A stretch of 64,000 nucleotides of DNA, taken from assembly GCA_030762175.1 (NCBI GenBank), contig CM060846.1, positions 305,880,512-305,944,511 on the forward strand. The letters are read 5' to 3'. A model generated the notes under the pieces. That model ran no database searches. It was not told where the DNA came from and was given only the letters and a program-made list of their open reading frames with translations. The position numbers were made by a program, and so were the translations under genes. Of this stretch, positions 1-9,605 are shown piece by piece. How positions within the stretch are numbered: position 1 is the stretch's first letter; the number at the start of each line of letters is the position of its first letter. Origin of the DNA: Metallyticus violacea. Taxonomy: Eukaryota; Arthropoda; Insecta; Mantodea; Metallyticidae.

Positions 1-480
1 TTTGTAATTTTTATATCCAGGTAGGGAAGAATCTTGTTTTCTATTTCCCATTGTGAATTTAATGATGTTGTCTTGTAGGTTCAGTAATTTTATTGCATTC
101 TCTTTCCATTTTCCTTTTTACTATTGCTATGACATAATCTACATAATAGTACCAACATATAATATACATATAATATATATGTGGAAAGCATCAACTAATT
201 TTGTTTCCAAGAAACTCATGCACATATCTGCCATGAATGGTGAGAGTGCATTTTCCTTTGCTAGATCATTCTTTTGTGTACAGATATGGTCTCTGAATGA
301 GAAGTAGGTTTGATTAATGCAAATTTTGGTGAGGTTTAGATATTGTTCTATTACTTTTCCAGGTAGGTTTATTGAGGTTAGCCTTTTCTTTATGATAATT
401 AGTAGTTTTTATTTGGGGATGCTTGGAAACAGAAACTAGCAAATTGGTCATTTCTAGTTTTCAATATCTGATTTTTCCTA
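1..480 (-). pseudogene. Penelope-like element reverse transcriptase remnant
   Basis: Minus-strand translation, with frameshifts, gives RT blocks in order: FPSIPK (about 411-430), then a CINQTYFSF block, then QKNDLAKENALSPFMADMC (about 220-276), then YYVDYVIAIVKR (about 112-147). These match the Penelope RT pattern of FPSxP, QxxGxxMGxPLSPxxAD and the YxDD catalytic box, here with Tyr in place of the second Asp. Stops and frame changes make it non-functional. It runs off the left edge, where the rest of RT and any GIY-YIG domain would lie. The order of blocks fixes the minus strand. It could be another RT type, but the spacing and the ALSPFMAD block favour Penelope, as in the clearer copy at 20264-22917. 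Confidence 0.6.
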
Positions 481-598
481 TTAATTCTGATGAGTATTTT
501 AATGCTTTGGCTTTTGCAGTTCAGTAAACTATTGAATTTTTAACAGGTTATTGGCTCAATTGTATATGGGTAAATTTATTGGGTTTACTATAGGGCTC

Positions 599-896
599 TG
601 TCAGTCCTGGTGGTGTAGTGGTTACCATACTTGCCTCCTAAACCCAAAACGCAGGTTCGAACCCGGCCAGGACCAATGGATATTTTCGGGCATAAAAATC
701 CTAAGTATGGCTTCCAGTGGGCAGTATGGCAGTGGGTCCCGTGTCGTACATTTATGGCACGAAAAAGAACCTCAAGCCTGAAAGAGAGGCCTCTGAGCAA
801 AATTTGTCGGCCGTTTCATGCCCTGAGTTGAATGGGATGCTGATGACCTGAGATGTTAAAGAGCGTCCATAAATAAATCAATCAAAAAAAAAAAAT
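599..896 (+). repeat. tRNA-derived SINE, family A, copy 1
   Basis: The head has an A box (TGGTGTAGTGG) and a B box (GGTTCGAACCC), the RNA polymerase III internal promoter of a tRNA-derived SINE. A conserved body follows, with TTCGGGCATAAAAATCCTAA, TACATTTATGGCACGAAAAA and GAGCGTCCATAAATAAATC, and then an A-run. The flanks ACTATAGGGCTC (587-598) and ACTACAGGGCTC (897-908) are a 12-bp target-site duplication with one mismatch. It is full length and one of about ten members in the window, so it defines the family. Confidence 0.9.
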
Positions 897-933
897 ACTA
901 CAGGGCTCATTTTATTATCAGGTTTGTGTTTTG

Positions 934-1226
934 TTGGTCCTGGTGGTGTACTGTAACCATACTTGCCTCCTAAACCCAAGATTACAGATTTAATACTGGC
1001 CAGGATCATGGATTTTTTCAGGTGAAAAACCTAAGTATGGCTTCCTTCGGAAGGGAGGAAAAGCCATGGGTCCCATATCATACATTTACGGCAAGAAAAA
1101 GAACCTCACGCCTGAAAGAAGAGGCCTCTCAGCAAAATATGTCAGCCATTTCATGCCCTGAATTAATTGGGATGCTGAAGATCTGAGATGTTAAACAGTG
1201 TCCATAAATGAACCAAATCAACAACA
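934..1226 (+). repeat. tRNA-derived SINE, family A, copy 2
   Basis: Same body as copy 1, starting GGTCCTGGTGGTGTA and ending GTGTCCATAAATGAACC. The A box has lost bases (TGTACTGTAACC) and the B box is decayed (ACAGATTTAATACTGG). It is older than copy 1 and lies about 40 bp downstream in the same orientation. No convincing target-site duplication was found. Confidence 0.85.
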
Positions 1227-1629
1227 AAAGGTTTGAATTTTTGGTACACCATAGCTTCTGGGTCTGGAGAGGTTGTCTGGTGTAATCTTTTTTCCTTCCT
1301 TGTTTAGAATCGTTAGTTTTATTAAATTTTTATTCATTGAACAAATATATTTCTGTGTAGAATCAGTTTTCATAATTATTCATAATTTTTCCTTTTAGGA
1401 TCTTACTATAAATAACACTTTTCTTTTGGAGATCTGAGTACCCTCTGTTATATTTTTTTATAATTTTTTATGTTGCTCTAGAAATTTCCCACATTGTGAT
1501 CTGAATCTTAGTCATGATGAATGAGACAGATTACGAAAACAGTATGTACAATTTACAACTAGCCAGGATTATGGAAAAAAATTAAAACTGATGCTACCCA
1601 AAAATTAATTATTAACAAATTATTGACAA

Positions 1630-1960
1630 AAGAAACCAGATTAGGTTTACATGCATTTAATCAGATTCATTATGTTGAAATGTATTTAATTAGTTTAAAG
1701 TGCATTTAATTAGGTTGAACTGTATTTAATTTGGCAAAATCGTATTATATTAGTTTGAAATGTATTTAATTAGGATGTGTTTAATTAGATTAAAATGTGT
1801 TAAATTTGAATGACTTACGTTAAATAGGTTACAGTGTACTTAAATATGTTAAAATGTATTAAATTAGGTTGATGTGTGTTTAACTAGGTAGCTTTGCATT
1901 AATTTTTTACATGTATATAATCAGACTTACATTTATTTAATTAGGTTGCCACGTATAATT
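1630..1960 (+). repeat. degenerate minisatellite, about 20-25 bp unit
   Basis: About a dozen diverged units of the form TTAGGTTGAAATGTATTTAA (variants AATTAGTTTGAAATGTATTT, ATTAGGTTGATGTGTGTTTA) follow one another here. No coding potential is seen. It looks like an old AT-rich tandem array. Confidence 0.7.
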
Positions 1961-2073
1961 GCAAGTACAAGCTGAACTATATTATAATTTCATAATTTCT
2001 TCACTGCCAATTGCTGATTGAATAAATATAATGTGGTGGTGGAAGTAGCGCCAGTGGTGATGATTATGATGAT

Positions 2074-2078
<5 letters not shown>

Positions 2079-2116
<38 letters not shown>
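2079..2116 (+). repeat. (AAT)n microsatellite
   Basis: A run of about 12 uninterrupted AAT units. It directly precedes the tRNA-like head of a family D SINE, so it may be the tail of an older insertion that the SINE landed beside. Confidence 0.9.
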
Positions 2117-2118
<2 letters not shown>

Positions 2119-2119
2119 C

Positions 2120-2638
2120 AAGTAGGGTGGATAAGGCAGTAATGCTTGGATCTCATATTGGGGAGGTCTTGGATTCAAACAAGCTGGGTTTTTTTTGTCA
2201 GTGTTGGAATGGACCTTTCATTTCCATGAGTTTTTCACTGCCCCATTTCATTCGTTGGTTCTGTTACAGGATTGAAAGTGCGAAAAGTTGGCACACTGTG
2301 ATGGTGACTTACACTTTGTAAGGTTCCTGCTCCTATGTTTCCTATGGAAGCAAGCCTTCTGAAGGGCTCAAACTCCTTGGGGGGGGGGGGGTATTTGCAA
2401 TGGGAGTATTCTATCTGAAAATAAGAAGAAACTATAGTAGTGTCAAGAAACTACATCAACATCTGCACACTCACTGCCCATGGTTCCTGGCTACCTACAT
2501 CTCCCTCACCAGGGTCCTCCTGGAAGTGCTCCTATTGGGGTGTAGGCACAAACCACCAGCCATGAGCAAGGCTGAAGTACCAAAGCATTCTCCATCCCAA
2601 ACAATTCAATCTAATCTAATCTAATCTAATCTAATCCA
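2120..2638 (+). repeat. tRNA-derived SINE, family D, copy 1, with (AATCT)n tail
   Basis: The tRNA-like head has GGTGGATAAGGCAGTAATGC and a decayed B box (TTGGATTCAAAC). The body contains CCTTCTGAAGGGCTCAAACT and CATGGTTCCTGGCTACCTAC. Both are found again, reverse-complemented, at 9606-9835, which shows an interspersed family. The element ends in six AATCT units (2607-2636), a simple-repeat tail used instead of poly(A). A G-run (about 2380-2392) lies inside. The short ORFs across it are not genes. Confidence 0.65.
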
Positions 2639-2689
2639 ACGCAATAAAATAATAGGCACATCACCATACTTTCAGATAGCCAAGCAGTT

Positions 2690-3014
2690 CTTAAGGCTCC
2701 TAATACAACCAAAATCAAGTCAAAACTGGTCTGAAAAAGCAGTAGATTGCTTATAAAACTGGCCGAGCACAATACATTTACTTTGAATATCTGGGAATTC
2801 ACAGCAATAAAAGAGCAGAATGACTTTGTTGCTGAGTCTGAGAATGGACTAGTAGGAAATATAAAGAGTACTGGGAGTCAATTATGGAACGTATGCACTC
2901 AATGTCCATTATTAAATATACACACATTCTTCTTGTTGGCAGGATATCAGGGCACTTTCAAACTGAAAAGACATCTCTACAAGATGGGAAAAATAGATTA
3001 ACTTGCAGAAAATG
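2690..3014 (+). pseudogene. LINE ORF2 C-terminal region (RNase H and following zinc motif), left part
   Basis: Reading on the plus strand gives an RNase H-like tract (TLNIWEFTAIKEQNDFVAES, compare the WxPGHxGxxGNExAD box) and then TFKLKRHLYKMGKID, compare the LTGHxxLKRHLxKMGxxxS block of jockey- and CR1-type ORF2. The catalytic residues are lost. The reading frame is cut at about 3014 by the insertion of a second LINE. It resumes at 5175 with CRKCNKAKEIAYNLCDY, the zinc-type CxxC...H/C tail expected next. The two halves share the duplicated sequence AACTTGCAGAAAATG, so they are one element split by an insertion. Confidence 0.6.
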
Positions 3015-5174
3015 GGTAGAGAAATAGAATAAATTATCAGAGTTTCAAACAGGTTTCAGAGCAAGGAGAAAAAATAGGATAATATGTTCATAATAAAGAC
3101 CATTTTGGATAAATATTTAAGCAATATAAGGAGAAGGGTTTACATCATATTTATAGACTTTGAGAAGGCATTTGATGCCATCAATAGAAAAGCACTGTGG
3201 TTAAAATTAAAAAGGAAAAGAGCAAGCCATAGGTTTATAAAATTACTACAAAAGATATATAGCCAGAACCTGTTTTGGGTCAAATTTTTAGGTAATAAAG
3301 TAAAATTATATGCAGAGTAAGACAAGACTGTAAATTAAATCTAATAATGTTCAATCTTTATATTGATGACATTCTGGATGAGACTCAAAGAGAAAGGATA
3401 TATTTACCAGTAATAAATAATAAAGAAATACTAGGGTTGCTTTTTGCAGATGATTTAGTTGGAGAATTGGGAATGGCATTTGAAGTAGTGCATACTTTCT
3501 ATAATGGGGATTGAAAATAAATGAAAAATAATAAAAAAAAATGTTTTTTTTAAAGAGGTTATAAACTGAGAAAAGATGAGAAATGGCAGTTAAATGGGAG
3601 AAAAATATAGAGATGGTACCGAAATTTAATTATCTAGGGACAAGTTTCAGTTCTAAAAAGTTGGAATAATCAGAAAAAATGGCAACAGCAAAAGAAAAAG
3701 CAGTTATTAGTGTTATAAGAACATGTTTAAGAAAAATTCCAGATACATGAGTAAACTGGCTGGAAAGAATTTACACAACCAAAGTAGAAGCAAAAAATGT
3801 TATATGGAGAAGAAATATGGGGTATACAGGATGCATGGAAAGATGTTGATAAAATAAATAGAAATGTTTGTAAACAGATCTTAGGTTTACCAATAGCGTC
3901 TCCAAATGGTATAGCTCAGCTAGAATTAGGTAGGCAATTCTAAATAACTAACTAGTGAAGCCTTTTTACAACCCCATGTGAGCCTGAGCTTTACCACGAC
4001 AATCACTGTAACTTCTACCTCCATTACACGATCTCATTGGTAGAGTGCAATATTGCATGGGGCATGTGATCAGCACACCACATTCTGCTGATCACTATAT
4101 CGCAGTTTACTAGATCGGAGATCACCACCTCTCCATTCCGAACAGTCCTCACGAGGCTGGGTAGACCCCTTTCCAGACCTCTCTATGCTAAGTAGGTGCT
4201 GGGAATTGAACCCGGGCCTCCCGGGCAGCAGTCAGCAATGCTAAATCACTAGACCAAGGAGGTGGTCAGGTCGGCATTTCACCAAAATAAAAATTATTAC
4301 AAGAATTATGAAATACATATTCAAAATTACCACATTGGAAGAGAGGGATATTATTAAAGAATGTTCCTGTATCCAAGAGGAAAGCAAGTGGAAAAGATCA
4401 TGGTATTTCAAAGTGCAGGAAATTTTGCAACAAATAGGTTTGGGAAACTTATGGATAAATAGGGAGTATCAAAATAGAGGATTCTGGGAAGAAATAACCT
4501 AAGATTGGAGGTTATTGAAAGACAAGAAAAATTAGGCAGTATAAGAGAAAAGGGTTCATTGAGACTTTATAGAGAAATAAAAATAGTATGGCATAGGAAA
4601 AATATATAGAACAATGTGATAAGGCAGGTTGGGAAGGGTTTACATAGGCTAGAACTGGAGTTATGAATTTAAAAGGGTCAGGATATGATAAAGGTGTAGA
4701 AAAATGTCCAATATGGATTTTCATTGTTTATTATACTGTAGGCAATAGTTATGGAGAAAACAGACTTGGCAACAAAAATGGAAGAATTTAGATGTGAAAA
4801 ACTAATTATTAAGATTTTAACTGTAAAAGGAGAGAAGAATATAAAAATGATAGGAAACTATTTGGACAAACTTGGAGAGAAATGAATGAGAATGATTAAG
4901 AGGAAGCTAGAGGGAAGCATAACCTTAGAAGTACAATAGGTCGGATAAGTATAAACAAGGCACTACATGGCCACCAATACACTAATAACCTGGAGTTGTG
5001 TGTATTGGAATCAGAATGTAAACAAGAAAATCTAGAAAGAAGATCTAGAGGAGATAAGTAAGTTTAGTGTTAATGTATGTAATTTTTAGATCTCATTTTG
5101 TAATGGATTGATAAAGTACGTATATTTGAATGTAGTCTGTTGGAATATATTTTCAATAAATTTCATTTCATTTG
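3015..5174 (+). mobile_element. degenerate LINE (RT), 5'-truncated, nested insertion
   Basis: RT blocks appear in order on the plus strand: KLSEFQTGFRA (about 3035), IIFIDFEKAFDAINRKALW (about 3148), LYIDDILDE (about 3358) and the catalytic LLFADDLV (about 3437). C-terminal blocks ILGLP and IGLGNLWINREYQNRGFW (about 4437) follow. The same protein family occurs at 28915-31700 (LSEFQAGFRKG, IGFGNIWRMGEINENGFW). Many stops and frameshifts make it dead. It ends in an (ATTTC)-like tail and is flanked by a perfect 15-bp target-site duplication, AACTTGCAGAAAATG (3000-3014 and 5175-5189). The clade was not determined. A family C SINE interrupts it at 3957-4270. Confidence 0.75.
3957..4270 (-). repeat. 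tRNA-derived SINE, family C
   Basis: On the minus strand the head reads TTGGTCTAGTGATTTAGCA (A-box region) and GGGTTCAATTCCCAGC (B box), like a Glu/Asp-type tRNA. The body contains a GGTCTGGAAAGGGGTCTACC tract. It is markedly more GC-rich than the LINE it interrupts, and the LINE reading resumes to its right (KYIFKITTLEERDIIKECSC). Only one member is in the window, so the family is inferred from the promoter boxes and the clean interruption. Confidence 0.65.
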
Positions 5175-5520
5175 AACTTGCAGAAAATGTAACAAAGCAA
5201 AAGAAATAGCATATAATTTATGTGATTATAAATCTCTTCTGACAAAGAGGGTTAAACTTTTTAACTAACTGTTCTTGAAATTGCATGAAATTCACCATGT
5301 TGCTTTTAAGAAGTTGGCATTCTTTGTTAAGAATATATTTATTCTAGGAGACTAAAGGAAGGGAAAACAAAAGATTAGCAAATGATCATGGTGCAGAAGG
5401 CATTATTATGCGCTACCCTATTAAACCTTAAATTTTTATAAAAATGCACTACTGTTCAATAACATGATGGCTTTAAAATTTTTAGAATACTACTTTTAAA
5501 GTAACAGATAATTTTGTAAG
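5175..5520 (+). pseudogene. LINE ORF2 C-terminal region, right part
   Basis: Continuation of the element at 2690-3014 after the nested LINE. The reading LTCRKCNKAKEIAYNLCDYK fits the CxxCxxxxET..H.L.C motif that follows RNase H in many arthropod LINEs. The first residues lie in the duplicated 15 bp. Coding similarity fades after about 5260, and the right boundary is uncertain. Confidence 0.5.
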
Positions 5521-5569
5521 CTTATCTTAGACAGTCTACAGTTGGGTGAGCTAACATTGTATATGTTAC

Positions 5570-5714
5570 CTGCTTTCTGTGTACTGCTTTTCCTTCTCTT
5601 CTTGCAACTGCAACAGGCTTTCTTGCTTTCTGCGCAACTTTTCCTGCACTTGCTTCAAACCTGATTCCAAAAGAGTTTTGTCTTGTTTTTCTTTTTCCAA
5701 AAAGGCAAATACAC
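5570..5714 (-). CDS. coiled-coil protein, exon d (internal)
   Basis: An internal exon of 145 bp, with acceptor TTACAG just right of 5714 and donor CAG|GTAACA at 5570. Its open frame begins FAFLEKEKQDKTLLESGLKQ and continues VQEKLRRKQESLLQLQEEKE. It is rich in Glu, Lys, Gln and Leu with heptad-like Leu spacing, as expected for a coiled coil. It starts in phase 1 and joins exactly to the exon at 6028-6167 across a 313-bp intron. It ends in phase 2, so at least one more exon lies left of this position, outside what I can identify. The protein family is not recognised; a cytoskeletal or centrosomal coiled-coil protein would be typical, but that is a guess. Confidence 0.72.
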
Positions 5715-6027
5715 CTGTAATATTCAGGCTTAACTTCAATTTAATAACATTTATACAACTTCTTGAATAATATTTTTGAAAAATGCACCAAATTGCAGAC
5801 TACAGTTCAAGTTTTATGACCTTCTATAACAAAATGTAATAAAGGATGAGATTTTACTCTATTACTGTTTTATTTATGAAATTTCTTGGTCTCCCAGCTA
5901 CTGGTTCATTTATATTTGTTTGTGCAGAAGATATTATTTATGACAGCATTCCAGTGATGCTTCATTTAATTAAAACAGAGTATGAACAATCACTACAATC
6001 TGCTAGAAATTGAAAGCAGCTTTTTAC

Positions 6028-6167
6028 CTCTAAGCTTTTGCTGATGTTGCTCCAGATAATTTAGCTTCTGTTCAGCTTCTTTAAGGAGACTGGTGTACTG
6101 TGTGCTGTGCTTCTGATATACAACAGTTTCACCTACTTCAACAAATTCTCCCTCACTGCTTAGAACA
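6028..6167 (-). CDS. coiled-coil protein, exon c (internal)
   Basis: An internal exon of 140 bp. The acceptor is TTGTCTTCCAG with a pyrimidine tract, just right of 6167; the donor is GAG|GTAAAA at 6028. The protein reads VLSSEGEFVEVGETVVYQKH, then STQYTSLLKEAEQKLNYLEQ and HQQKLRG. The first half is acidic and non-helical; the second half is helical coiled coil. The exon begins with the last base of a split codon (phase 2) that fits the donor of the 23361-23491 exon, giving Ser at the junction. It ends in phase 1 and continues into 5570-5714. The ATG seen further upstream (6190) lies in the intron and is not a start. Confidence 0.75.
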
Positions 6168-6407
6168 CTGGAAGACAATGAAACACACATAAAGAGACAG
6201 AATTACAGACACTGATAATGGCAATAAACAGAAAAATACAATGTATAAGTATTCCATATACATAACATTGCTGTATAATTGAACCTAATCACAGCTAAAT
6301 AAAGAGTAGAAGATATTTAAAAACAACCATGATGTTTACAGAAATACAGCAGCTGAGTGAAGCACTTTAAGCTGCTATCAGCTGTTGGCAAGTGATTATA
6401 TCCAAAC

Positions 6408-6742
6408 ACTCTTCAATTATGTTTACGGAATTTGGGAATCCACACAGTGAAACTTTTGTTAATCTTTTTTGATTTAAAGTAAAACACTAAAAATCATGTC
6501 GTCACATTAAAACTCTCTTTAAGTTTCACAAACACACTTATAAAAGTAATTTTGGTACATGTTTCGTGAGGTACATTCCTCACATTGTCAACCAAAACGA
6601 CGACGAGTCGTCGTTTTGGTTGACAATGTGAGGAATGTACCTCACGAAACATGTACCAAAATTACTTTTATAAGTGTGTTTGTGAAACTTAAAGAGAGTT
6701 TTAATGTGACGACATGATTTTTAGTGTTTTACTCTTCAATTA
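6408..6742. mobile_element. foldback element, Penelope-related, with 12-bp target-site duplication
   Basis: The insertion is 6420-6730, between two copies of ACTCTTCAATTA (6408-6419 and 6731-6742). It has a short one-sided tail (about 58 bp) containing CCACACAGTGAAAC. Two 127-bp arms (6478-6604 and 6607-6733) follow; I compared them along their length and found them perfectly complementary around a 2-bp centre. The right arm overlaps the duplication by 3 bp. The tail motif and the sequence outside the ribozyme-like core (TTACTTTTATAAGTGTGTTT) resemble the ends of the Penelope insertion at 20264-22917. No coding sequence. It is inferred to be a non-autonomous, inverted Penelope derivative. Confidence 0.75.
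6614..6661 (+). ncRNA. hammerhead-ribozyme-like module in foldback arm
   Basis: In order: TTTTGG (6614-6619), core TTGACAA (6620-6626), a single T, stem GTGAGG (6628-6633), loop AATGTA, stem CCTCAC (6640-6645), GAAA (6646-6649), CATG, TA, and CCAAAA (6656-6661). TTTTGG pairs with CCAAAA (stem I), GTGAGG pairs with CCTCAC (stem II), and CATG is self-complementary (stem III in a dimer). This is the hammerhead order, with GAAA in place and a UA cleavage dinucleotide. Against it: the core is TTGACAA rather than CUGANGA and there is one extra T before stem II, so it may be inactive. A mirror copy lies on the minus strand of the other arm. Hammerheads are known in Penelope elements. Confidence 0.45.
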
Positions 6743-7371
6743 GCTGGAAACAACTTGACGGCCATGTTTCAACCGTTTAAAGAGGTCTGTTTGTCATCAT
6801 TAGAATCTAAGCAATATTTTTTGCAAGATGATAAATGGTCTCAGTCTGATGACTTGGACAGTAAATCACAAAGTTGGTTTTAATTGAATTTTAATTCATC
6901 TTTTAAACATCAATTGGCTACATACCAAGTCAAGAGGTATATTCTGATGTTAACAAGTTTAGATTTTAATTTGAGTCCCTTAAGAATGCTCATTGCAGGA
7001 ATTTGCAACTGATGGCAATGTGATTAGCTCTGTTTGAAACTGGCTTTATTATCCAAATAAAGAAACAGTAAATATCCCATATGTTCATGCCTGTTCTGAA
7101 AAATGTTATAAAATGTAGTCAGTTGTGACTGCATGCAAAATTATTATGTACAATAATTCCTTACACACACACACTCACATACACACCTGCATGCAGAGCC
7201 AAGTATAATTGTCATTATCTTATTCAAATAAACATAACAAAAATCAATAAAGCATAGTGAATTACATTGTTGATAATTAAGCTTATAATTTGTTTGATGG
7301 TGATTTAGCACTTAAGTGGTGTATCATAAAAATACTTTCATAGACCTCAACAATCTGATGCCCATTCTTCA

Positions 7372-7550
7372 GAAGGGAAGTACAGCTGTGGGTCCTGTGT
7401 TGTAGATTTACAGAAGGGGGGGGGGGGGAGAAAGAAAATAAAACCCCTGAAAGAAAGGCCTCTGAGCAAAATCTGTCAGTCATTTCACACCTTGAATTGA
7501 ATGGAATGCTGATGACCTGATATGTCTATAAATAAATAAACCAAATTTTA
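7372..7550 (+). repeat. SINE family A, copy 3, 5'-truncated
   Basis: Only the 3' half of the family A body is present (GAAGGGAAGTACAGCTGTGG to ATAAATAAATAAACC), ending in an A-rich tail. The region that is TACGGCACGAAAAA in other copies holds a run of about 12 G. The tRNA head is missing. Confidence 0.85.
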
Positions 7551-7554
7551 AAAA

Positions 7555-8765
7555 AAATATCCAGCTGCAATTACCATGTAACATTCCCATATGTTTGCAA
7601 CAAGAGCAGAACAGTGGTTTGGATTACGATGATCATATTCTATAACTCCATCACAGGGGATACCAAATTCTCTTGCACTTTGTCTGCTTGCCATTTTTCT
7701 CATTCCTGAACCACAAAAACCCATGTGTATTCAATTGGTTTTAGTTCAACAGGCCTTGGAGGCCAGTCCATGCAGATTATTTCTGGGTGTGTATATAGCC
7801 AATTGTGGACATATTGGGATATGCACACCACTATTATCATGTATAAACATGTACTCCTCTTGTTCTGGGGTTAGTCCTGGTGGTGTAGTGGTTACCATAC
7901 TCCTAAACTTCTAAACCCAAGATCGCGGGTTCGAACTCGGCCAGGACCGATGGATTTTTTCGGGTGTAAAAATCCTAAGTTTGGCTTCCTTCGAAAGGGA
8001 AGTAAAGCTGTGGGTCCAGTGTCATACATTTACGGCACAAAAAAGAACCTCATTGAAGATGTACATCTTATATCCTCTCACCTAAATATGCATGATGTCT
8101 TGATTAGGGTGTCCTGTAGCCAAATTTTGTTTTTCTCTTAATGGAAGAATAAAATAAGAATTTAATTTACCCGTAGCTGATTAAAATTAACATTCAACCT
8201 AAATCTTGTGTGACTGTTTCCTCCTTGCAGCCACAAACATACATTTTGCACAATTGATATTGCAATCACCACTTTGAAAGTTATAATACAAACTGAGATA
8301 TGACAAAGTACAGGGAATTGTTGCAACAAGGTCTACAGCTCCATGTGGAATTGATATGCAAATCAAACTCTAGCAAATGATTGAACTAGAAATGTTATTT
8401 ATTGGAGGGAACTAACACAGTACTCCTCTTGTGCTCTGTGATATGGCTACCGCATGTTTATCGCTTAATCAAACACTTGCTGCATGTTAACCTATTCACT
8501 GTTCCAATAATACCAGGTCGCAATATGCTTGAGGAAGGTCATTTCTCTGTATCCACAGCTTCAGTCAGAAGGATCTTGGCGGCAGCGCAATGAGGTTTAA
8601 TACCAGCTTCCTTTATTTTTTGCTGTATGATTTCATATGAGTAACAACATTCCACTGATATCTAGAAAGGCAGACGTGTGACTTAAATGATAGTTCCTTA
8701 CATCTTCCACCAAAGCTTCATCTTCAACAGTTGTTGTTACCAGAGGTCTGCCTAATCACTATTGC
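7555..8765 (-). pseudogene. Tc1-like transposase pseudogene
   Basis: Minus-strand reading, with frameshifts, gives an N-terminal piece GRPLVTTTVEDEALVEDVRN (about 8690-8750), compare the helix-turn-helix region of Tc1-family transposases. Much decayed sequence follows, then FIHDNSGVH (compare the HDNxxxH catalytic block, about 7833-7857), and CMDWPPRPVELKPIEYTWV (about 7725-7780), the catalytic DWPPxSPDLNPIE block with the final Glu kept. A family A SINE (7871-8052) splits it. Terminal inverted repeats were not found. It is certainly inactive. Confidence 0.6.
7871..8052 (+). repeat. SINE family A, copy 4, 3'-truncated
   Basis: The head and B box (GCGGGTTCGAACTCGG) and the first half of the body are present. 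The element stops at AAAAAAGAACCTCATT, before the usual GCCTGAAAGA tract. The sequence around it is the Tc1-like pseudogene. Loss of the 3' end is unusual for a SINE and suggests a later deletion. Confidence 0.85.
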
Positions 8766-9138
8766 AATTTGACCCATTTAACTCTCTCCTCCTGGTATTA
8801 ATGCAACAATTTTTTCAATGTTCTTTGGTTGCAACCAACTTTCATGGCAATTTACAAGAAGTTTTGGCCTTAGTAAGCAAAACCTACAATTTCACGATGC
8901 TGGGCAGCTATCAGTTCTTCAAAACCATGAGGACAAGGCATGCTCTCTGACTGCAATTGAGTTTTGCAGTGAACATTTTGAACGATTGCCTATAAGCTAT
9001 AGGAATAATTCTATTTTCCCCATGCACATGAAATGTAAGGAAAATTGCAGAAATATAAAAATGTGACAAGTTTTGGGATTGAAAAGGGAATCTGTTTGAA
9101 AAAGTATATAAGGAACTATTATGGTGAAGCCAATTATA

Positions 9139-9281
9139 TGATTAAAAACATTTGGGTCATGTCTAACTGAACACTCCTATTGCTCCACTTGAAATAAGTG
9201 GAGCAATTAAAATCACATTGCTCCACTTCAAATGGAGCAATACGAGTGTTTAGTTTGACATAACCCAAATGTTTTTAATCA
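9139..9281. mobile_element. MITE with TA target duplication
   Basis: A 143-bp element with inverted ends TGATTAAAAACATTTGGGT; the arms extend with few mismatches to about 60 bp and include TTGCTCCACTTGAA. TA flanks both ends (9137-9138 and 9282-9283), as for Tc1/mariner-type insertions. The left arm contains its own small hairpin (TTGCTCCACTT/AAGTGGAGCAA). No coding capacity. Confidence 0.65.
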
Positions 9282-9605
9282 TAAGAGAACCTATGTATCC
9301 CACAACCACAAGGGAACATATTTCAAAGTTTTTAACAACATGCTAGCTGAAGGGTAACCTCTTATATATTGAAAAGTTCATTTTATAATAATGAGAATGG
9401 CATCTATGTATGTTTCATTCAACATTCACTTAAATTATGTCAGTAGTTCAGCTACAAATGGATTTTAACTTATATTTAGAGCATATTTTGGCATAAAAGC
9501 AGAAATAAAGTCTTTTGCAGGTCAGTATCATTACTCTGTTGTTTTAGTGATTGTAGTTTTAAGTTTAAATTCTAGTATAATTATAAAAGATACTTAATTA
9601 CTGAA

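Noticed and set aside
599..896. Functional tRNA genes at the many A-box/B-box heads
   Set aside because: Each is followed by a shared SINE body and tail, and the acceptor stems do not pair as in a tRNA.
2079..2178. Poly-isoleucine ORF on the minus strand
   Set aside because: It is a translation of the (AAT)n microsatellite.
6478..6733. Assembly artefact from a folded read
   Set aside because: A one-sided tail and a 12-bp duplication on both flanks argue for a true insertion, although long-read confirmation would settle it.
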